Of a stretch of DNA of 64,000 bases, positions 35,268 through 43,929 are shown one piece after another; within the stretch, counting starts at the first letter, position 1, and each line of letters starts with the position of its first letter. Under the pieces are notes generated by a model. It made no database searches, was not told the DNA's origin, and was given only the letters and a program-made list of their open reading frames with translations. This DNA comes from Nocardioides massiliensis (lineage in GTDB: Bacteria; Actinomycetota; Actinomycetes; Propionibacteriales; Nocardioidaceae), in the NCBI RefSeq assembly GCF_030811215.1, contig NZ_JAUSQM010000001.1:2542001-2606000 (forward strand). Direction: 5' to 3'. Both the position numbers and the translations under genes were made by a program.

Positions 35268-36490
35268 GCGGAGACCTCCGGTTCACGGACGGGGGCGGGT
35301 GAGGGCGGCGGCGCGGCCGGGCCTGCCGGCACCACCCAGGTGAGCAAGGCTCCCACGACGCCGGCGGCGCAGACCACGAGATAGCTTGTTGACGCGCCGT
35401 GGTTGTCGATGACCGTGCCGACGAGGGCGGCACCGGGCGCGATCCCGGCCGCCATCCCGGCGTGCACGACGGCCAGGCCTTCGGTCAGGCGCGAGGCGGG
35501 CACCTGCTCGGCCACCAGTGCCGTCAGGCTGATCAGCGTCGGCGAGATCGCGAAGCCGGCCAGCAGCAGCACCGGGGCGAGGACGGCCAACGAGCCGATG
35601 AACGGGAGCACGAGCAGCGAGAGGGCGAGGGCGGCGGCAGCGACCCGGAAGCGGGTGAGGCTCCCGGAGCGCCAGGTGATCGCGCCGTACGCGATCCCGG
35701 CGAGCAAGGAGCCCGCGGCCCACAGGCCCAGGAGGGGGCCAGCCCAGACGGCACGGCCCTGCTCGTCGGCGAAGGCGACGGTGGCGACCTCGGCGCCGCC
35801 GAAGACCCCGCCGAGCATGGCCGAGCACCCGACCAGCACCGCGAGCAGCCGCCAGGGCATGGGGGTGCGCGGTCCGCCGGTGCGGTGCGACGCCCGGGTC
35901 GGGGGCTCGGTGCGGCGCTGTGCCGCGAGCGCCCAACCGCCGAGCAGGCCGCACGCCGCGGCGGTCGCGATGCCGGCGACCGGGTGCACGCTGGTCGCCA
36001 GCACCGTGACGAGGATGGGGCCGGTGATGAAGACGGTCTCGTCCATGACCGCCTCGTAGGAGAAGGCCGTGTGCAGCTTGGGGTCGGAGCCGAGCAGGTG
36101 CACCCATCGCGCGCGCACGCACGATCCGATCTGCGGCATCGTCGCGCCCGACAGCGCTGCCAGCAGGTGGGGCACGGGTGCGCCGAGGCCGTCCTGCACG
36201 GCCCAGACCGTGCCGCCGAGGCTGAGCGCGGAGATCGTGATCATCACCGGCAGGACCCGACCCTGACCGAAGCGGTCGATGAGGCGCCCGCTGAGGATCG
36301 CCAGCGCCGCGTTGCCGAGGACGTACGCCGCCGACACGACACCCGCCGAGCCATAGGAGCCCGTCGCGTCCTCGACGAGGAGCACCAGGCCGAGGCCGAT
36401 CATCGAGATCGGGAGTCGACCGATCAGACCTGCGAGGGAGAACGGGAGTGCGCCCGGGCGACTCAGCACGGCGCGGTAGGAGGCGAGCAT
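35264..36490 (-). CDS. Major facilitator superfamily transporter
   Basis: 408 residues with about twelve hydrophobic helices split by a polar loop near residue 205 (RRTEPPTRASHRTGGP). The helix 2-3 loop SGRLIDRFGQGRVLP is the MFS signature. Probably a drug or metabolite exporter; sequence does not show the substrate. The C terminus is Pro-rich. First gene of a two-gene operon with the lactone oxidase and divergent from ferrochelatase. Confidence 0.85.
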   Translation of the reverse strand: MLASYRAVLSRPGALPFSLAGLIGRLPISMIGLGLVLLVEDATGSYGSAGVVSAAYVLGNAALAILSGRLIDRFGQGRVLPVMITISALSLGGTVWAVQDGLGAPVPHLLAALSGATMPQIGSCVRARWVHLLGSDPKLHTAFSYEAVMDETVFITGPILVTVLATSVHPVAGIATAAACGLLGGWALAAQRRTEPPTRASHRTGGPRTPMPWRLLAVLVGCSAMLGGVFGGAEVATVAFADEQGRAVWAGPLLGLWAAGSLLAGIAYGAITWRSGSLTRFRVAAAALALSLLVLPFIGSLAVLAPVLLLAGFAISPTLISLTALVAEQVPASRLTEGLAVVHAGMAAGIAPGAALVGTVIDNHGASTSYLVVCAAGVVGALLTWVVPAGPAAPPPSPAPVREPEVSA

Positions 36491-36576
36491 CGCCGCACAT
36501 CGTACGGCGCGACGGCGCCACCCAGCGCCCTAAGAGCGCCGTCTGAGCGCTGGTCCGGGCTCCCTACGATGGCGCC

Positions 36577-37707
36577 ATGACTGCCACTCCCTGGGCGCCG
36601 TACGACGCGCTGCTGCTGGTGTCCTTCGGCGGCCCCGAGAAGCCGGAGGACGTGGTGCCGTTCCTGCAGAACGTCACCGCCGGCAAGAACATCCCGGTGG
36701 AGCGCCTCGAGGAGGTCGGCGAGCACTACTACGGCTTCGGTGGCAAGAGCCCCATCAACGACCAGAACCGCGCGCTCATCGCCGCGCTCGAGCAGGACCT
36801 CGCCGCCAACGGGGTCGACCTGCCCGTCTACTGGGGCAACCGCAACTGGGACCCCTACCTGACCGACACCCTGCGGCAGATGGCCGCCGACGGCGTCACG
36901 CGCGTCGCGTGCTGGGTGACGAGCGCCTACTCGTCGTACTCCGGCTGCCGGCAGTACCGCGAGAACTTCGCCGACGCGGTCGCCGAGCTCGCCGCGGAGG
37001 GTGTCCAGGCGCCGCAGCTGGACCGGCTGCGCCACTACTTCAACCATCCCGGCTTCGTCGCCGCCAACCTCGACGCGACCGCCGACGCGCTGCGCACGCT
37101 GGAGGACGAGGTCGGAGCCGAGAAGGCATCCGCGGCACGCCTGGTCTTCGTCACCCACTCCATCCCCGACGCCATGGAGGACGCGAGCGGTGCGTCGGCG
37201 GCCGAGGGCCTCCCCGGCGGCGCCTACACGCGCCAGCACCGCGACCTGGCCGCGACGATCGTGGCCGGCATCGCCGAGCGCACCGGCACGACCCACGACC
37301 ACGACCTCGTCTTCTGCTCGCGGTCCGGCCCGCCGCAGGTGCCGTGGCTCGAGCCCGACGTCAACGACCACCTGACCGCGCTGGCCGGTGAGGGCGTGCC
37401 CGCGGTCGTGCTGATCCCGATCGGGTTCGTCTCCGACCACATGGAGGTCATCTACGACCTCGACACCGAGGCGGCCGCGACCGCGGAGGGTCTCGGCCTG
37501 CCGTTCGTCCGCGCTGCCACCGCCGGCACGCACCCGGCGTTCGTCCAGGTCGCGCGCGAACTGCTGCTGGAGCGGGCCGCGGCCGAGCGCGGGGAGTCGC
37601 CGGTCCGGCCCGCGGTCGGCGACCTGCCGCCGTCGTGGGACGTCTGCCCGCCCGGCTGCTGCGCCAACCTGCGCGGTCCACGACCGGCGTTGTGCGGGCG
37701 TGACTGA
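36577..37707 (+). CDS. hemH: Iron-sulfur ferrochelatase (coproporphyrin ferrochelatase)
   Basis: 376 residues. Inserts ferrous iron into coproporphyrin III (the actinobacterial route) to make heme. Family motifs: LLLVSFGGPEKPEDV, GNRNWDPYL, FVTHSIPDAM with the catalytic His194, and FCSRSGPPQVPWLEPDV. C124 plus the C-terminal cysteines C357, C361/C362 and C373 resemble the 2Fe-2S ligands of mycobacterial ferrochelatase. TACGAT six bases before the ATG suggests leaderless transcription. It overlaps the phosphatase-like gene by eight bases. Confidence 0.94.
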   Translation: MTATPWAPYDALLLVSFGGPEKPEDVVPFLQNVTAGKNIPVERLEEVGEHYYGFGGKSPINDQNRALIAALEQDLAANGVDLPVYWGNRNWDPYLTDTLRQMAADGVTRVACWVTSAYSSYSGCRQYRENFADAVAELAAEGVQAPQLDRLRHYFNHPGFVAANLDATADALRTLEDEVGAEKASAARLVFVTHSIPDAMEDASGASAAEGLPGGAYTRQHRDLAATIVAGIAERTGTTHDHDLVFCSRSGPPQVPWLEPDVNDHLTALAGEGVPAVVLIPIGFVSDHMEVIYDLDTEAAATAEGLGLPFVRAATAGTHPAFVQVARELLLERAAAERGESPVRPAVGDLPPSWDVCPPGCCANLRGPRPALCGRD

Positions 37708-38542
37708 GTCCGGCGCGCCGGACCCCGGCGCGCTGAACGCGGGTGCGCTGAACGCGGGTGCGCTGCGGGACCTCGCGCGCGAGATCGGCCTCGAGGCGGC
37801 TGCGCTGGCGGCGCGCATGCGGCGCGACGGCATCGAGGTGGCCGCGACGAAGAGCTCGGCCACCGACGTCGTGACCGAGGCCGACCGGGCCGTCGAGGAC
37901 CTGATCCGCGAGCGGCTGCGCGCGGCCCGTCCCGACGACGGGTTCCTCGGAGAGGAGAGCGGCGGCCCGGGGGAGCGCGGCTCCGGCGTCACCTGGATCG
38001 TCGATCCGATCGACGGCACGGTGAACTTCCTCTACGGCATCCCGGCGTACGCCGTCAGCATCGCCGCCGAGGTCGACGGCCGCGTGCAGGCCGGGGTGGT
38101 CGTCGACATCGCCACCGGTGAGGTCTGGTCGGCCGTGCGCGGTCAGGGGTCCTTCCGCGGTGAGCGTCCGTTGCGGATCCGCGACAGCGGTCCGCTCGGC
38201 CACTGGCTGGTACGCACCGGGTTCGGGTACGCCGCCGACCTCCGCGCGGTCCAGGCCGTCGCCGTCACCCGGATGCTCCCGCAGGTGCGCGACATCCGGC
38301 GCATCGGCTCCTGCGCGCTCGACCTGTGTGCGATCGCCGCGGGCGAGTCCGACGCCTACGTCGAGGAGGGCGTCCACGACTGGGACCACGCCGCGGCCGG
38401 GCTCATCGCCGAGGAGGCGGGCGCGGCCTGGGAGGTGCTGCGCGGCGCCTCCGGAGCAGACCTGCTGCTCGTCGCACCCGCCGACCGGTTCGCGGAGTTC
38501 CGTGCGCTGGTCCTCGACTGTGGGTTCGCTGCAGCTGGTTAG
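37700..38542 (+). CDS. Inositol monophosphatase family protein
   Basis: 280 residues, GTG start inside the end of hemH. IMPase motifs: FLGEESGG, WIVDPIDGTVNFLYGIP (metal-binding Asp pairs) and EGVHDWDHAAAGLIAEEAG. Family members dephosphorylate inositol phosphate, histidinol phosphate, fructose bisphosphate or PAP. The N terminus contains an exact 15-base duplication coding NAGAL twice (about 37733-37762). Translation is probably coupled to hemH. Convergent with the next gene with a four-base overlap. Confidence 0.88.
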   Translation: MTESGAPDPGALNAGALNAGALRDLAREIGLEAAALAARMRRDGIEVAATKSSATDVVTEADRAVEDLIRERLRAARPDDGFLGEESGGPGERGSGVTWIVDPIDGTVNFLYGIPAYAVSIAAEVDGRVQAGVVVDIATGEVWSAVRGQGSFRGERPLRIRDSGPLGHWLVRTGFGYAADLRAVQAVAVTRMLPQVRDIRRIGSCALDLCAIAAGESDAYVEEGVHDWDHAAAGLIAEEAGAAWEVLRGASGADLLLVAPADRFAEFRALVLDCGFAAAG

Positions 38543-39054
38543 TCCTGGTCCCTGTGCTCGAGCAGGTGGAGCAGCGGGACGCCGATCTTGCGCTTGGCGC
38601 GTGAGGTCCAGTCGAGGTGGAAGAACTCCGCGACCAGGTGCGGGCGCGTGAGCACGATCGCCTCGCGGGCGTCGAGGCGCTGCACGGTCGTGGCCAGCGC
38701 GTCGACCGGGTCGACGCTCACCAGCTCACCGTCGACCTCGAAGCTGCCGGTGTGGTCGTCGCCCGCGGTGCGCAGGCGGTCGAGGGTGGTTGCGAGCGAG
38801 GCGCGACTCTCGGCGAGCAGCTCGGCCTGCAGGCGCTCGAGGTCGTCGTCGGGCAGCACCAGCCCGGGTACGGTGACGACCTCACCGGCGGCCAGCGAGC
38901 CCAGCGACGCCTCGATCCGGGTCGCGGCGTCCTCGACCGGCATGAGCACGTGATAGCGCAACGGCTCGTCGAGCTCGGCGTGCAACGCCCGGACCTGGGC
39001 CGCGTCGACGGGGGCCAGCGGCTTCTCGACGAGTAGGACGACGGTGTGGGTCAT
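38539..39054 (-). CDS. Conserved hypothetical protein, alpha/beta fold
   Basis: 171 residues from the ATG at 39054 with GGAGGTGT upstream. It begins with a hydrophobic strand (HTVVLLVEKPL), has a long acidic helical middle (DDDLERLQAELLAESRASLATTLDRLR) and ends with AIVLTRPHLVAEFFHLDWTSRAKRKIG. The layout of a strand-helix alternation with a final VLTRPH loop recalls universal-stress-like folds, but I do not recognise a family. Soluble, no signal. Confidence 0.65.
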   Translation of the reverse strand: MTHTVVLLVEKPLAPVDAAQVRALHAELDEPLRYHVLMPVEDAATRIEASLGSLAAGEVVTVPGLVLPDDDLERLQAELLAESRASLATTLDRLRTAGDDHTGSFEVDGELVSVDPVDALATTVQRLDAREAIVLTRPHLVAEFFHLDWTSRAKRKIGVPLLHLLEHRDQD

Positions 39055-39083
39055 GGGACACCTCCGAGCCGGGACCCCCGAGG

Positions 39084-40193
39084 CTACCGCTGAGCGGGGG
39101 CGGCGCCCAGCACCTCGGCCAGGTCGTAGTTCACCGGCTCCTCGAGCTGGTCGTAGCCGCAGGACTCGGGGTCGCGGTCGGGGCGCCACCGCTTGAACTG
39201 CGCGGTGTGGCGGAAGCGCGTGCCCTCCATGTGGTCGTAGCCCACCTCGAGCACCCGCTCGGGACGCAGCGGCACGAACGACAGGTCCTTGCCGGCGCTC
39301 CAGCGCGACTGCGTGCCCGGGATGCGCGAGGGGTTGGCGATCATCTGCCCGGCCCACTCCGCCCACGGGTGGTCGTCCACGTCGGTCTCCAGCTCGCGCA
39401 GCTCCTCGAGCAGCTCCTCGCGACGCTTGGCGGTGAACGACGCGGCGACACCGACGTGGTGTAGCCGATCGCCGTCGTACAACCCCAGCAGCAGCGAGCC
39501 GAGCAGGGGTTTCTCGGGGGTCGAGGTCTTGTGCAGGCGATAGCCGGCGACGACCACGTCGGCGGTGCGCTCGTGCTTGATCTTCAGCATGGCGCGGGCG
39601 TTCGGCTGGTACGCCGCGCTCATCGGCTTGGCGATCACGCCGTCGAGCCCCGCGCCCTCGAACTGGTCGAGCCACTCCTGCGCGAGCGCGGCATCGGTCG
39701 TGGTCCGCGTGAGGTACGTCGGTCCGCTGCCGCCGACGAGGTGGCCGAGCGCCGCCTCGAGGCGGGCGCGGCGCTCGGCGAACGGCAAGCGGGTCAGGTC
39801 CTCATCACCCAGGGCAAGCAGGTCGAAGGCGACGAAGCCGGCCGGGGTCTCCTCGGCCAGCTTGGTGATCCGGGACGCCGCCGGGTGGATGCGCTCCTGG
39901 AGCACCTCGAACTGCAACCGCTCGCCGATCGCCACGAACAGCTCACCGTCGAGCACGCACCGCTCGGGCAGCTGCTCCTTGAAGGCGGCGACCATCTCCG
40001 GGAAGTAGCGCGTCAACGGCTTGGTGTTGCGGCTGGCCAGCTCCACCTCGTCACCGTCGCGGAAGACCAAGCAGCGGAAGCCGTCCCACTTCGGCTCGAA
40101 GCTCAGCCCGCCGTCGAACTTCGCCGGGTCCGGGATCGACTTCGTCGACTTGGCGAGCATCGGCTGGACCGGGGGCATGACGGGCAGCTGCAT
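39084..40193 (-). CDS. ligC: ATP-dependent DNA ligase, LigC/LigD-ligase type
   Basis: 369 residues. The nucleotidyltransferase motif I is EPKWDGFR with adenylated Lys35. Motif III FVAFDLLAL, motif IV LDGVIAKP and motif V MLKIKHERTADVVV follow, then an OB domain (LLLGLYDGDRLHHVGVAASF). Such actinobacterial stand-alone ligases serve in repair, for example ribonucleotide-containing gap or end-joining repair. No linked Ku or polymerase gene is in the window. Divergent from the HipA-like gene with only 61 bases between starts. Confidence 0.9.
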   Translation of the reverse strand: MQLPVMPPVQPMLAKSTKSIPDPAKFDGGLSFEPKWDGFRCLVFRDGDEVELASRNTKPLTRYFPEMVAAFKEQLPERCVLDGELFVAIGERLQFEVLQERIHPAASRITKLAEETPAGFVAFDLLALGDEDLTRLPFAERRARLEAALGHLVGGSGPTYLTRTTTDAALAQEWLDQFEGAGLDGVIAKPMSAAYQPNARAMLKIKHERTADVVVAGYRLHKTSTPEKPLLGSLLLGLYDGDRLHHVGVAASFTAKRREELLEELRELETDVDDHPWAEWAGQMIANPSRIPGTQSRWSAGKDLSFVPLRPERVLEVGYDHMEGTRFRHTAQFKRWRPDRDPESCGYDQLEEPVNYDLAEVLGAAPAQR

Positions 40194-40254
40194 GGACCCA
40201 CTATGACGCGCCCGGCCCGACCGGGTGGGGGAGCACGCCGACTACATTGGCGCC

Positions 40255-41019
40255 ATGCCAGCCCTGCGCGAGGTGGTCGCCACCCGCTACGTCACCCCGT
40301 TGCGCGAGGGGGGATCGCTGCCCGGCATCGTCGAGGGCGACGACCTCGGCACCTACGTGTGCAAGTTCCGCGGCGCCGGTCAGGGGCCGCGGGTGCTGGT
40401 CGCGGAGATCATCGTCTCCGAGCTCGCCCGCCACCTCGGCATCCCGACGCCGGAGCTGGTGCAGGTCCGCCTCGAGGAGGCGATCGCGCGCTACGAGGCC
40501 GACGAGGAGGTCCAGGACCTGCTGCGGGCCAGTGTCGGGATGAACCTCGGCGTCGACTTCCTGCCCGGGTCGTTCGGCTACGACGCGTCGTGCACGCCGG
40601 ATCCCGAGGTCGCCGCGCGGGTCCTGTGGCTCGACGGGCTGGTCGCCAACGTCGACCGGTCGTGGCGCAACCCCAACCTGCTCGTCTGGCACGGCGACCT
40701 GTGGGCGATCGACCACGGAGCGTGCCTCTACTTCCACCACGGCTGGTCCGGTGGTCCGCCGGCCACCGGTGGTGCCGATCGGTTCGCCGCCCAGCCCTAC
40801 GACGCGAGCGACCACGTCCTGGAGGCGTACGCCGATCGGGTCGCGGGCGTCGACGCCGCGTGCCGCGAGGTGCTGAGCGCCGACGTGCTCGACGAGGTGG
40901 TCGCGCACGTGCCCGACGTCTGGTTGGGCGCCGACCCGGAGGCCGAGCGGGCGGCGTACTCCGCCTTCCTGCAGGCCCGCCTCACCACCCACCAGTGGGT
41001 GCCGGGGGGTGCCTCGTGA
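40255..41019 (+). CDS. HipA-like kinase domain protein
   Basis: 254 residues from the ATG at 40255 (TACATT six bases before it). A HipA-C-like kinase core without the HipA N-terminal domain. VCKFRGAGQGPR has the ATP-binding Lys, NVDRSWRNPNLLVW the catalytic Asp and Asn, and WAIDHGACLYFHH the metal-binding Asp. All key residues are kept, so it should be an active phosphotransferase. There is no HipB-like DNA-binding antitoxin; instead it overlaps a DUF3037 gene by four bases. Target unknown. Confidence 0.8.
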   Translation: MPALREVVATRYVTPLREGGSLPGIVEGDDLGTYVCKFRGAGQGPRVLVAEIIVSELARHLGIPTPELVQVRLEEAIARYEADEEVQDLLRASVGMNLGVDFLPGSFGYDASCTPDPEVAARVLWLDGLVANVDRSWRNPNLLVWHGDLWAIDHGACLYFHHGWSGGPPATGGADRFAAQPYDASDHVLEAYADRVAGVDAACREVLSADVLDEVVAHVPDVWLGADPEAERAAYSAFLQARLTTHQWVPGGAS

Positions 41020-41420
41020 CCGGGCTGAGCCGTGACGTCGCGGACGCCCTGCCCTACCAGTACGTCGTCCTGCGCTGCGTGCCGCGCGTCGACCGCGAGG
41101 AGTTCCTCAACGTCGGGGTCGCGCTCTACTGCCAGTCCGCCGACTTCCTCGATGCCGCCGCCCATGTGGACCGTGCCCGGCTCGCGGCGTTCGGTCCGGG
41201 GATCGACGCCGACCGGCTCGAGCGGTCGCTGGCCGCGGTGCGCGACGTGTGCCGTGGGGTCGCGAGTGCCGGTGACGCGGCTCGCGCGGACCTCGGCACG
41301 CGGTTCGGGTTCGTCAAGGCGCCGCGCAGCACCATCGTCCAGCCCGGGCCGGTGCACGGGGGGTTGACCACCGACCCCGGCCGCGAGCTGGAGCACCTGC
41401 TCGACCGGCTGGTCAGGTGA
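41016..41420 (+). CDS. DUF3037 family protein, partner of the HipA-like kinase
   Basis: 134 residues from a GTG overlapping the previous stop. The DUF3037 pattern is LPYQYVVLRCVPRVDREEFLNVGVALYCQSADFL, with a basic mid region and the C-terminal TTDPGRELEHLLDRLVR. Soluble, about 15 kDa. DUF3037 genes are often found right after HipA-like genes, so it is probably a substrate, regulator or antitoxin of the kinase; this is inference. The transcript probably ends in the hairpin at 41512-41548. Confidence 0.82.
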   Translation: MTGLSRDVADALPYQYVVLRCVPRVDREEFLNVGVALYCQSADFLDAAAHVDRARLAAFGPGIDADRLERSLAAVRDVCRGVASAGDAARADLGTRFGFVKAPRSTIVQPGPVHGGLTTDPGRELEHLLDRLVR

Positions 41421-41424
41421 GCAC

Positions 41425-41505
41425 GCTCGACGTGATCGCGGACGCGGGCTGAGGTTTCGCAGCGCGGCGTGCTCGACGTGATCGCGGACGCGGCCTGAGG
41501 TTTCG
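41425..41505 (+). repeat. 35-bp direct repeat, two copies
   Basis: GCTCGACGTGATCGCGGACG begins both copies (41425-41459 and 41471-41505); over 35 bases they differ at one position. They lie between the DUF3037 gene and convergent lpdA and run into the hairpin at 41512. Confidence 0.85.
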
Positions 41506-41511
41506 AGACGA

Positions 41512-41548
41512 GTTGCTCAGCTCCTCGCGAAGCTCGGATCTGAGCAAC
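41512..41548. terminator. Hairpin in a REP-like element
   Basis: GTTGCTCAG (41512-41520) pairs with CTGAGCAAC (41540-41548). It is nested inside GAGGTTTCGAGACG ... TCCTCAACC, a pattern I associate with dispersed intergenic repeats of Nocardioides-type genomes. It can end both convergent transcripts. Confidence 0.55.
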
Positions 41549-41600
41549 TCTCCTCAACCTGATCGTCGCTTCGCGACCTCGCGAGCTCGGTCGCGGACGA

Positions 41601-43001
41601 TCAAAGGTTGATCATGTGGCCGGCGATGCCCTCGACGGCCTCCTTCACCGACTCCGACAGCGTCGGGTGGGCGAAGATGTTGCGCGCGACCTCGTCGGCG
41701 GTGAGGTCCCAGCGCTGGGCGAGGGTGAGCACCGGCAGCAGCTCGGTGACGTCGGGGCCGATCATGTGGGCGCCGATGATCTCGTTGTATTTCGCGTCGG
41801 CGACGACCTTGACGAAGCCGGTCTCGTCGCCGAGGCCCTTGGCCTTCCCGTTGGCCATGAAGGGGAACTTCGCGACCTTGACGTCGTACCCCTTTTCCTT
41901 CGCCTGCTCCTCGGAGTAGCCGAAGGACGCGATCTGCGGCTGGCAGTACGTCGCCCGCGGGATCATGTCGAAGTCGATCTCCATCGTCTCCGCGCCGGCG
42001 ATGGTCTCGGCCGCGACGACCGCCATGGCCTCGGCGGTGTGGGCGAGCATCAGCTTGCCGGTGCAGTCGCCGATCGCGTAGACGCCGTCGACGCTGGTGC
42101 GGCCGCGCTCGTCGACGGCGATGGCGCCGCGGTCGGTCATCTCGACGCCGAGGTTCTCCAGACCGTAGCCCTCGACGCGCGGGGCGAAGCCGATGGCCTG
42201 CAGGACCTTGTCGGTCTCGATGACCTCGGAGTTGCCGTCCTTGGAGACGGTCACCTTGACCTTGTCGCCGGAGTCGTCGATCGACTCGACCTTCGTGGAG
42301 AGCCGGACGTCGATGCCGAGCTTCTTGTAGTGCTTGAGCAGCTCCTTGGAGACCTCGGCGTCCTCGGTCGGGACCATCCGGTCGAGGAACTCCACGATCG
42401 TCACGTCGACGCCGAAGTTCTTCATGACGTAGGCGAACTCGACGCCGATCGCACCGGAGCCGGCGATCACGATGGAGCCGGGCAGCTCGTCGGTGAGGAT
42501 TTGCTCCTCGTAGGTCACGACCCGCTCGGAGAGCTCGGTGCCGGGGATCAGCCGGGTGGTGGCGCCGGCGGCGATGATCATCGTGTCGCAGGTGACCGTC
42601 GAGGTGCCGCCGTCGGAGTCCTTGACCTCGATCGAGGTGGGGCTGGTGATGGTGCCCCAGCCGTGGACCTCGGTGATCTTGTTCTTCTTCATGAGGAAGT
42701 GGACGCCCTTGACGATGGAGTCCGAGACCGTGCGGCTGCGCGCGTGGGTCGGGCCGAACTCCATGGTGGCGTCACCGGTGATGCCGAACTTGTCCTTCTC
42801 GTGCTGCAGCACGTGCGCGAGCTCGGCGTTGCGCAGCAGGGCCTTGGAGGGGATGCAGCCGACGTTGAGGCAGACACCGCCCCAGTACTTCTCCTCCACG
42901 ACCGCGACCTTCTTCCCCAGCTGGGAGGCGCGGATGGCGGCGACGTACCCACCGGGGCCGGCACCGAGGACAACGACGTCGAAGTGGTTGCTCTGCTCGC
43001 T
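41601..43001 (-). CDS. lpdA: Dihydrolipoyl dehydrogenase
   Basis: 466 residues from the GTG at 43001; a GTG seven codons upstream is possible. FAD- and NAD-dependent E3 component of 2-oxoacid dehydrogenase complexes. FAD site [11 protein letters not shown], redox pair C45/C50 in [16 protein letters not shown] site [14 protein letters not shown], and the C-terminal His-Glu dyad [15 protein letters not shown]. Cytosolic. It stands alone here, with the other complex subunits elsewhere. The strong hairpin at 43036-43085 insulates it from the sulfur operon. Confidence 0.95.
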   Translation of the reverse strand, partial: SEQSNHFDVVVLGAGPGGYVAAIRASQLGKKVAVVEEKYWGGVCLNVGCIPSKALLRNAELAHVLQHEKDKFGITGDATMEFGPTHARSRTVSDSIVKGVHFLMKKNKITEVHGWGTITSPTSIEVKDSDGGTSTVTCDTMIIAAGATTRLIPGTELSERVVTYEEQILTDELPGSIVIAGSGAIGVEFAYVMKNFGVDVTIVEFLDRMVPTEDAEVSKELLKHYKKLGIDVRLSTKVESIDDSGDKVKVTVSKDGNSEVIETDKVLQAIGFAPRVEGYGLENLGVEMTDRGAIAVDERGRTSVDGVYAIGDCTGKLMLAHTAEAMAVVAAETIAGAETMEIDFDMIPRATYCQPQIASFGYSEEQAKEKGYDVKVAKFPFMANGKAKGLGDETGFVKVVADAKYNEIIGAHMIGPDVTELLPVLTLAQRWDLTADEVARNIFAHPTLSESVKEAVEGIAGHMINL

Positions 43002-43035
43002 CACAAGGACCAACCTACCCACTCGCCCGACAGCA

Positions 43036-43085
43036 GAGTCGTGTGCCCCACGACGCGCTCAGGCGCTTCGTGGGGCACACGACTC
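43036..43085 (-). terminator. Terminator of the sulfite reductase operon
   Basis: Perfect 18-base arms (43036-43053 and 43068-43085) with a 14-base loop that can itself pair. It lies 25 bases beyond the stop of the last operon gene. One of the strongest hairpins in the window. Confidence 0.75.
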
Positions 43086-43109
43086 GGAGGCTGGGACCCG
43101 GGTGCCGGC

Positions 43110-43853
43110 TCAGACCGGGACGAGCTCGACGGCACCCACGGCGTAGCGCGCCAAGATGGTGCGCGCGACCTCGGGGTGGGCGCCCAGCGGGGCCGAGACG
43201 GCGACCGCGCCGGCCTCCAGTGCGAGCTCGGCGGCCCGGTCGGGGAGGAAGCCCGGGGCGAGGAAGAGCGAGCCGACCGCGATGTGGCGACGACCCTCGG
43301 TGCGGAACTGCCGCACGGCCTCGCCGGCCGCCGGGGGAGCGCTCGAGGCGAACGCCGCGACGACGGGCAGCTTGTGGTGGGCACCCCAGACCCGGGCAAG
43401 CCGCGCGACTGCCTGGTTGGCGACCGAGTCCGAGGACCCGGCCGCGGCGAGCACGAGCGCGTCGAGCTCGCGCACGCGCTGCTCCTTCAGCGCCGCCCGC
43501 AGGCGCTCGTCGAGCACCTCGAGGAAGACGTTCTCCAGGCCGAGGATCTTGGTGGCGCGCACCTGCAGACCCGGGTGGCGCGCACCGGCGGCCTCGACGG
43601 CGGCCGGGACGTCGACCTGGGCGTGGTAGGCGTTGTTGAGCAGCAGGGGTACGACGACGATCTCGTCGTACCCGGCCTTGACCAGCTTGTCGACGACCTT
43701 GTCGAAGGACGGCTTGGAGAGCTCCAGGAACGCCGGCTCGATGCGGAGGTCGGGGCGCATCGCCCGGACCTCGTCGACCAGGGCCGTGATCGTCGCGGCG
43801 GAGCGGGGATCACGGCTGCCGTGGGCGAGGGCGATGAGTGCGGGGGCGGTCAT
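43110..43853 (-). CDS. Sirohydrochlorin chelatase-like protein (CbiX/SirB family)
   Basis: 247 residues, ATG with GGGAGG upstream. Two CbiX-type halves: ALIALAHGSRDPRSA with the metal-binding His, PAFLELSKPSF and VVPLLLNNAYHAQVDVP in the first, and a second half beginning ELDALVLAAAGSSD. These proteins insert iron into sirohydrochlorin to make siroheme, the cofactor of the sulfite reductase encoded at the head of this operon. Last gene before the terminator, 76 bases after cysH. Confidence 0.88.
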   Translation of the reverse strand: MTAPALIALAHGSRDPRSAATITALVDEVRAMRPDLRIEPAFLELSKPSFDKVVDKLVKAGYDEIVVVPLLLNNAYHAQVDVPAAVEAAGARHPGLQVRATKILGLENVFLEVLDERLRAALKEQRVRELDALVLAAAGSSDSVANQAVARLARVWGAHHKLPVVAAFASSAPPAAGEAVRQFRTEGRRHIAVGSLFLAPGFLPDRAAELALEAGAVAVSAPLGAHPEVARTILARYAVGAVELVPV

Positions 43854-43929
43854 CGGCGGAGCCTCCCTTCGAGGCGGTGAGTGGTGGTGCGGAGGGTGGG
43901 GCGGATCTGGTGGTGGGAGAGGTGCGCGG

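Noticed and set aside
39084-41420. Ku/LigD non-homologous end-joining locus
   Set aside because: Only a stand-alone ligase is present; no Ku or LigD polymerase domain is encoded nearby.
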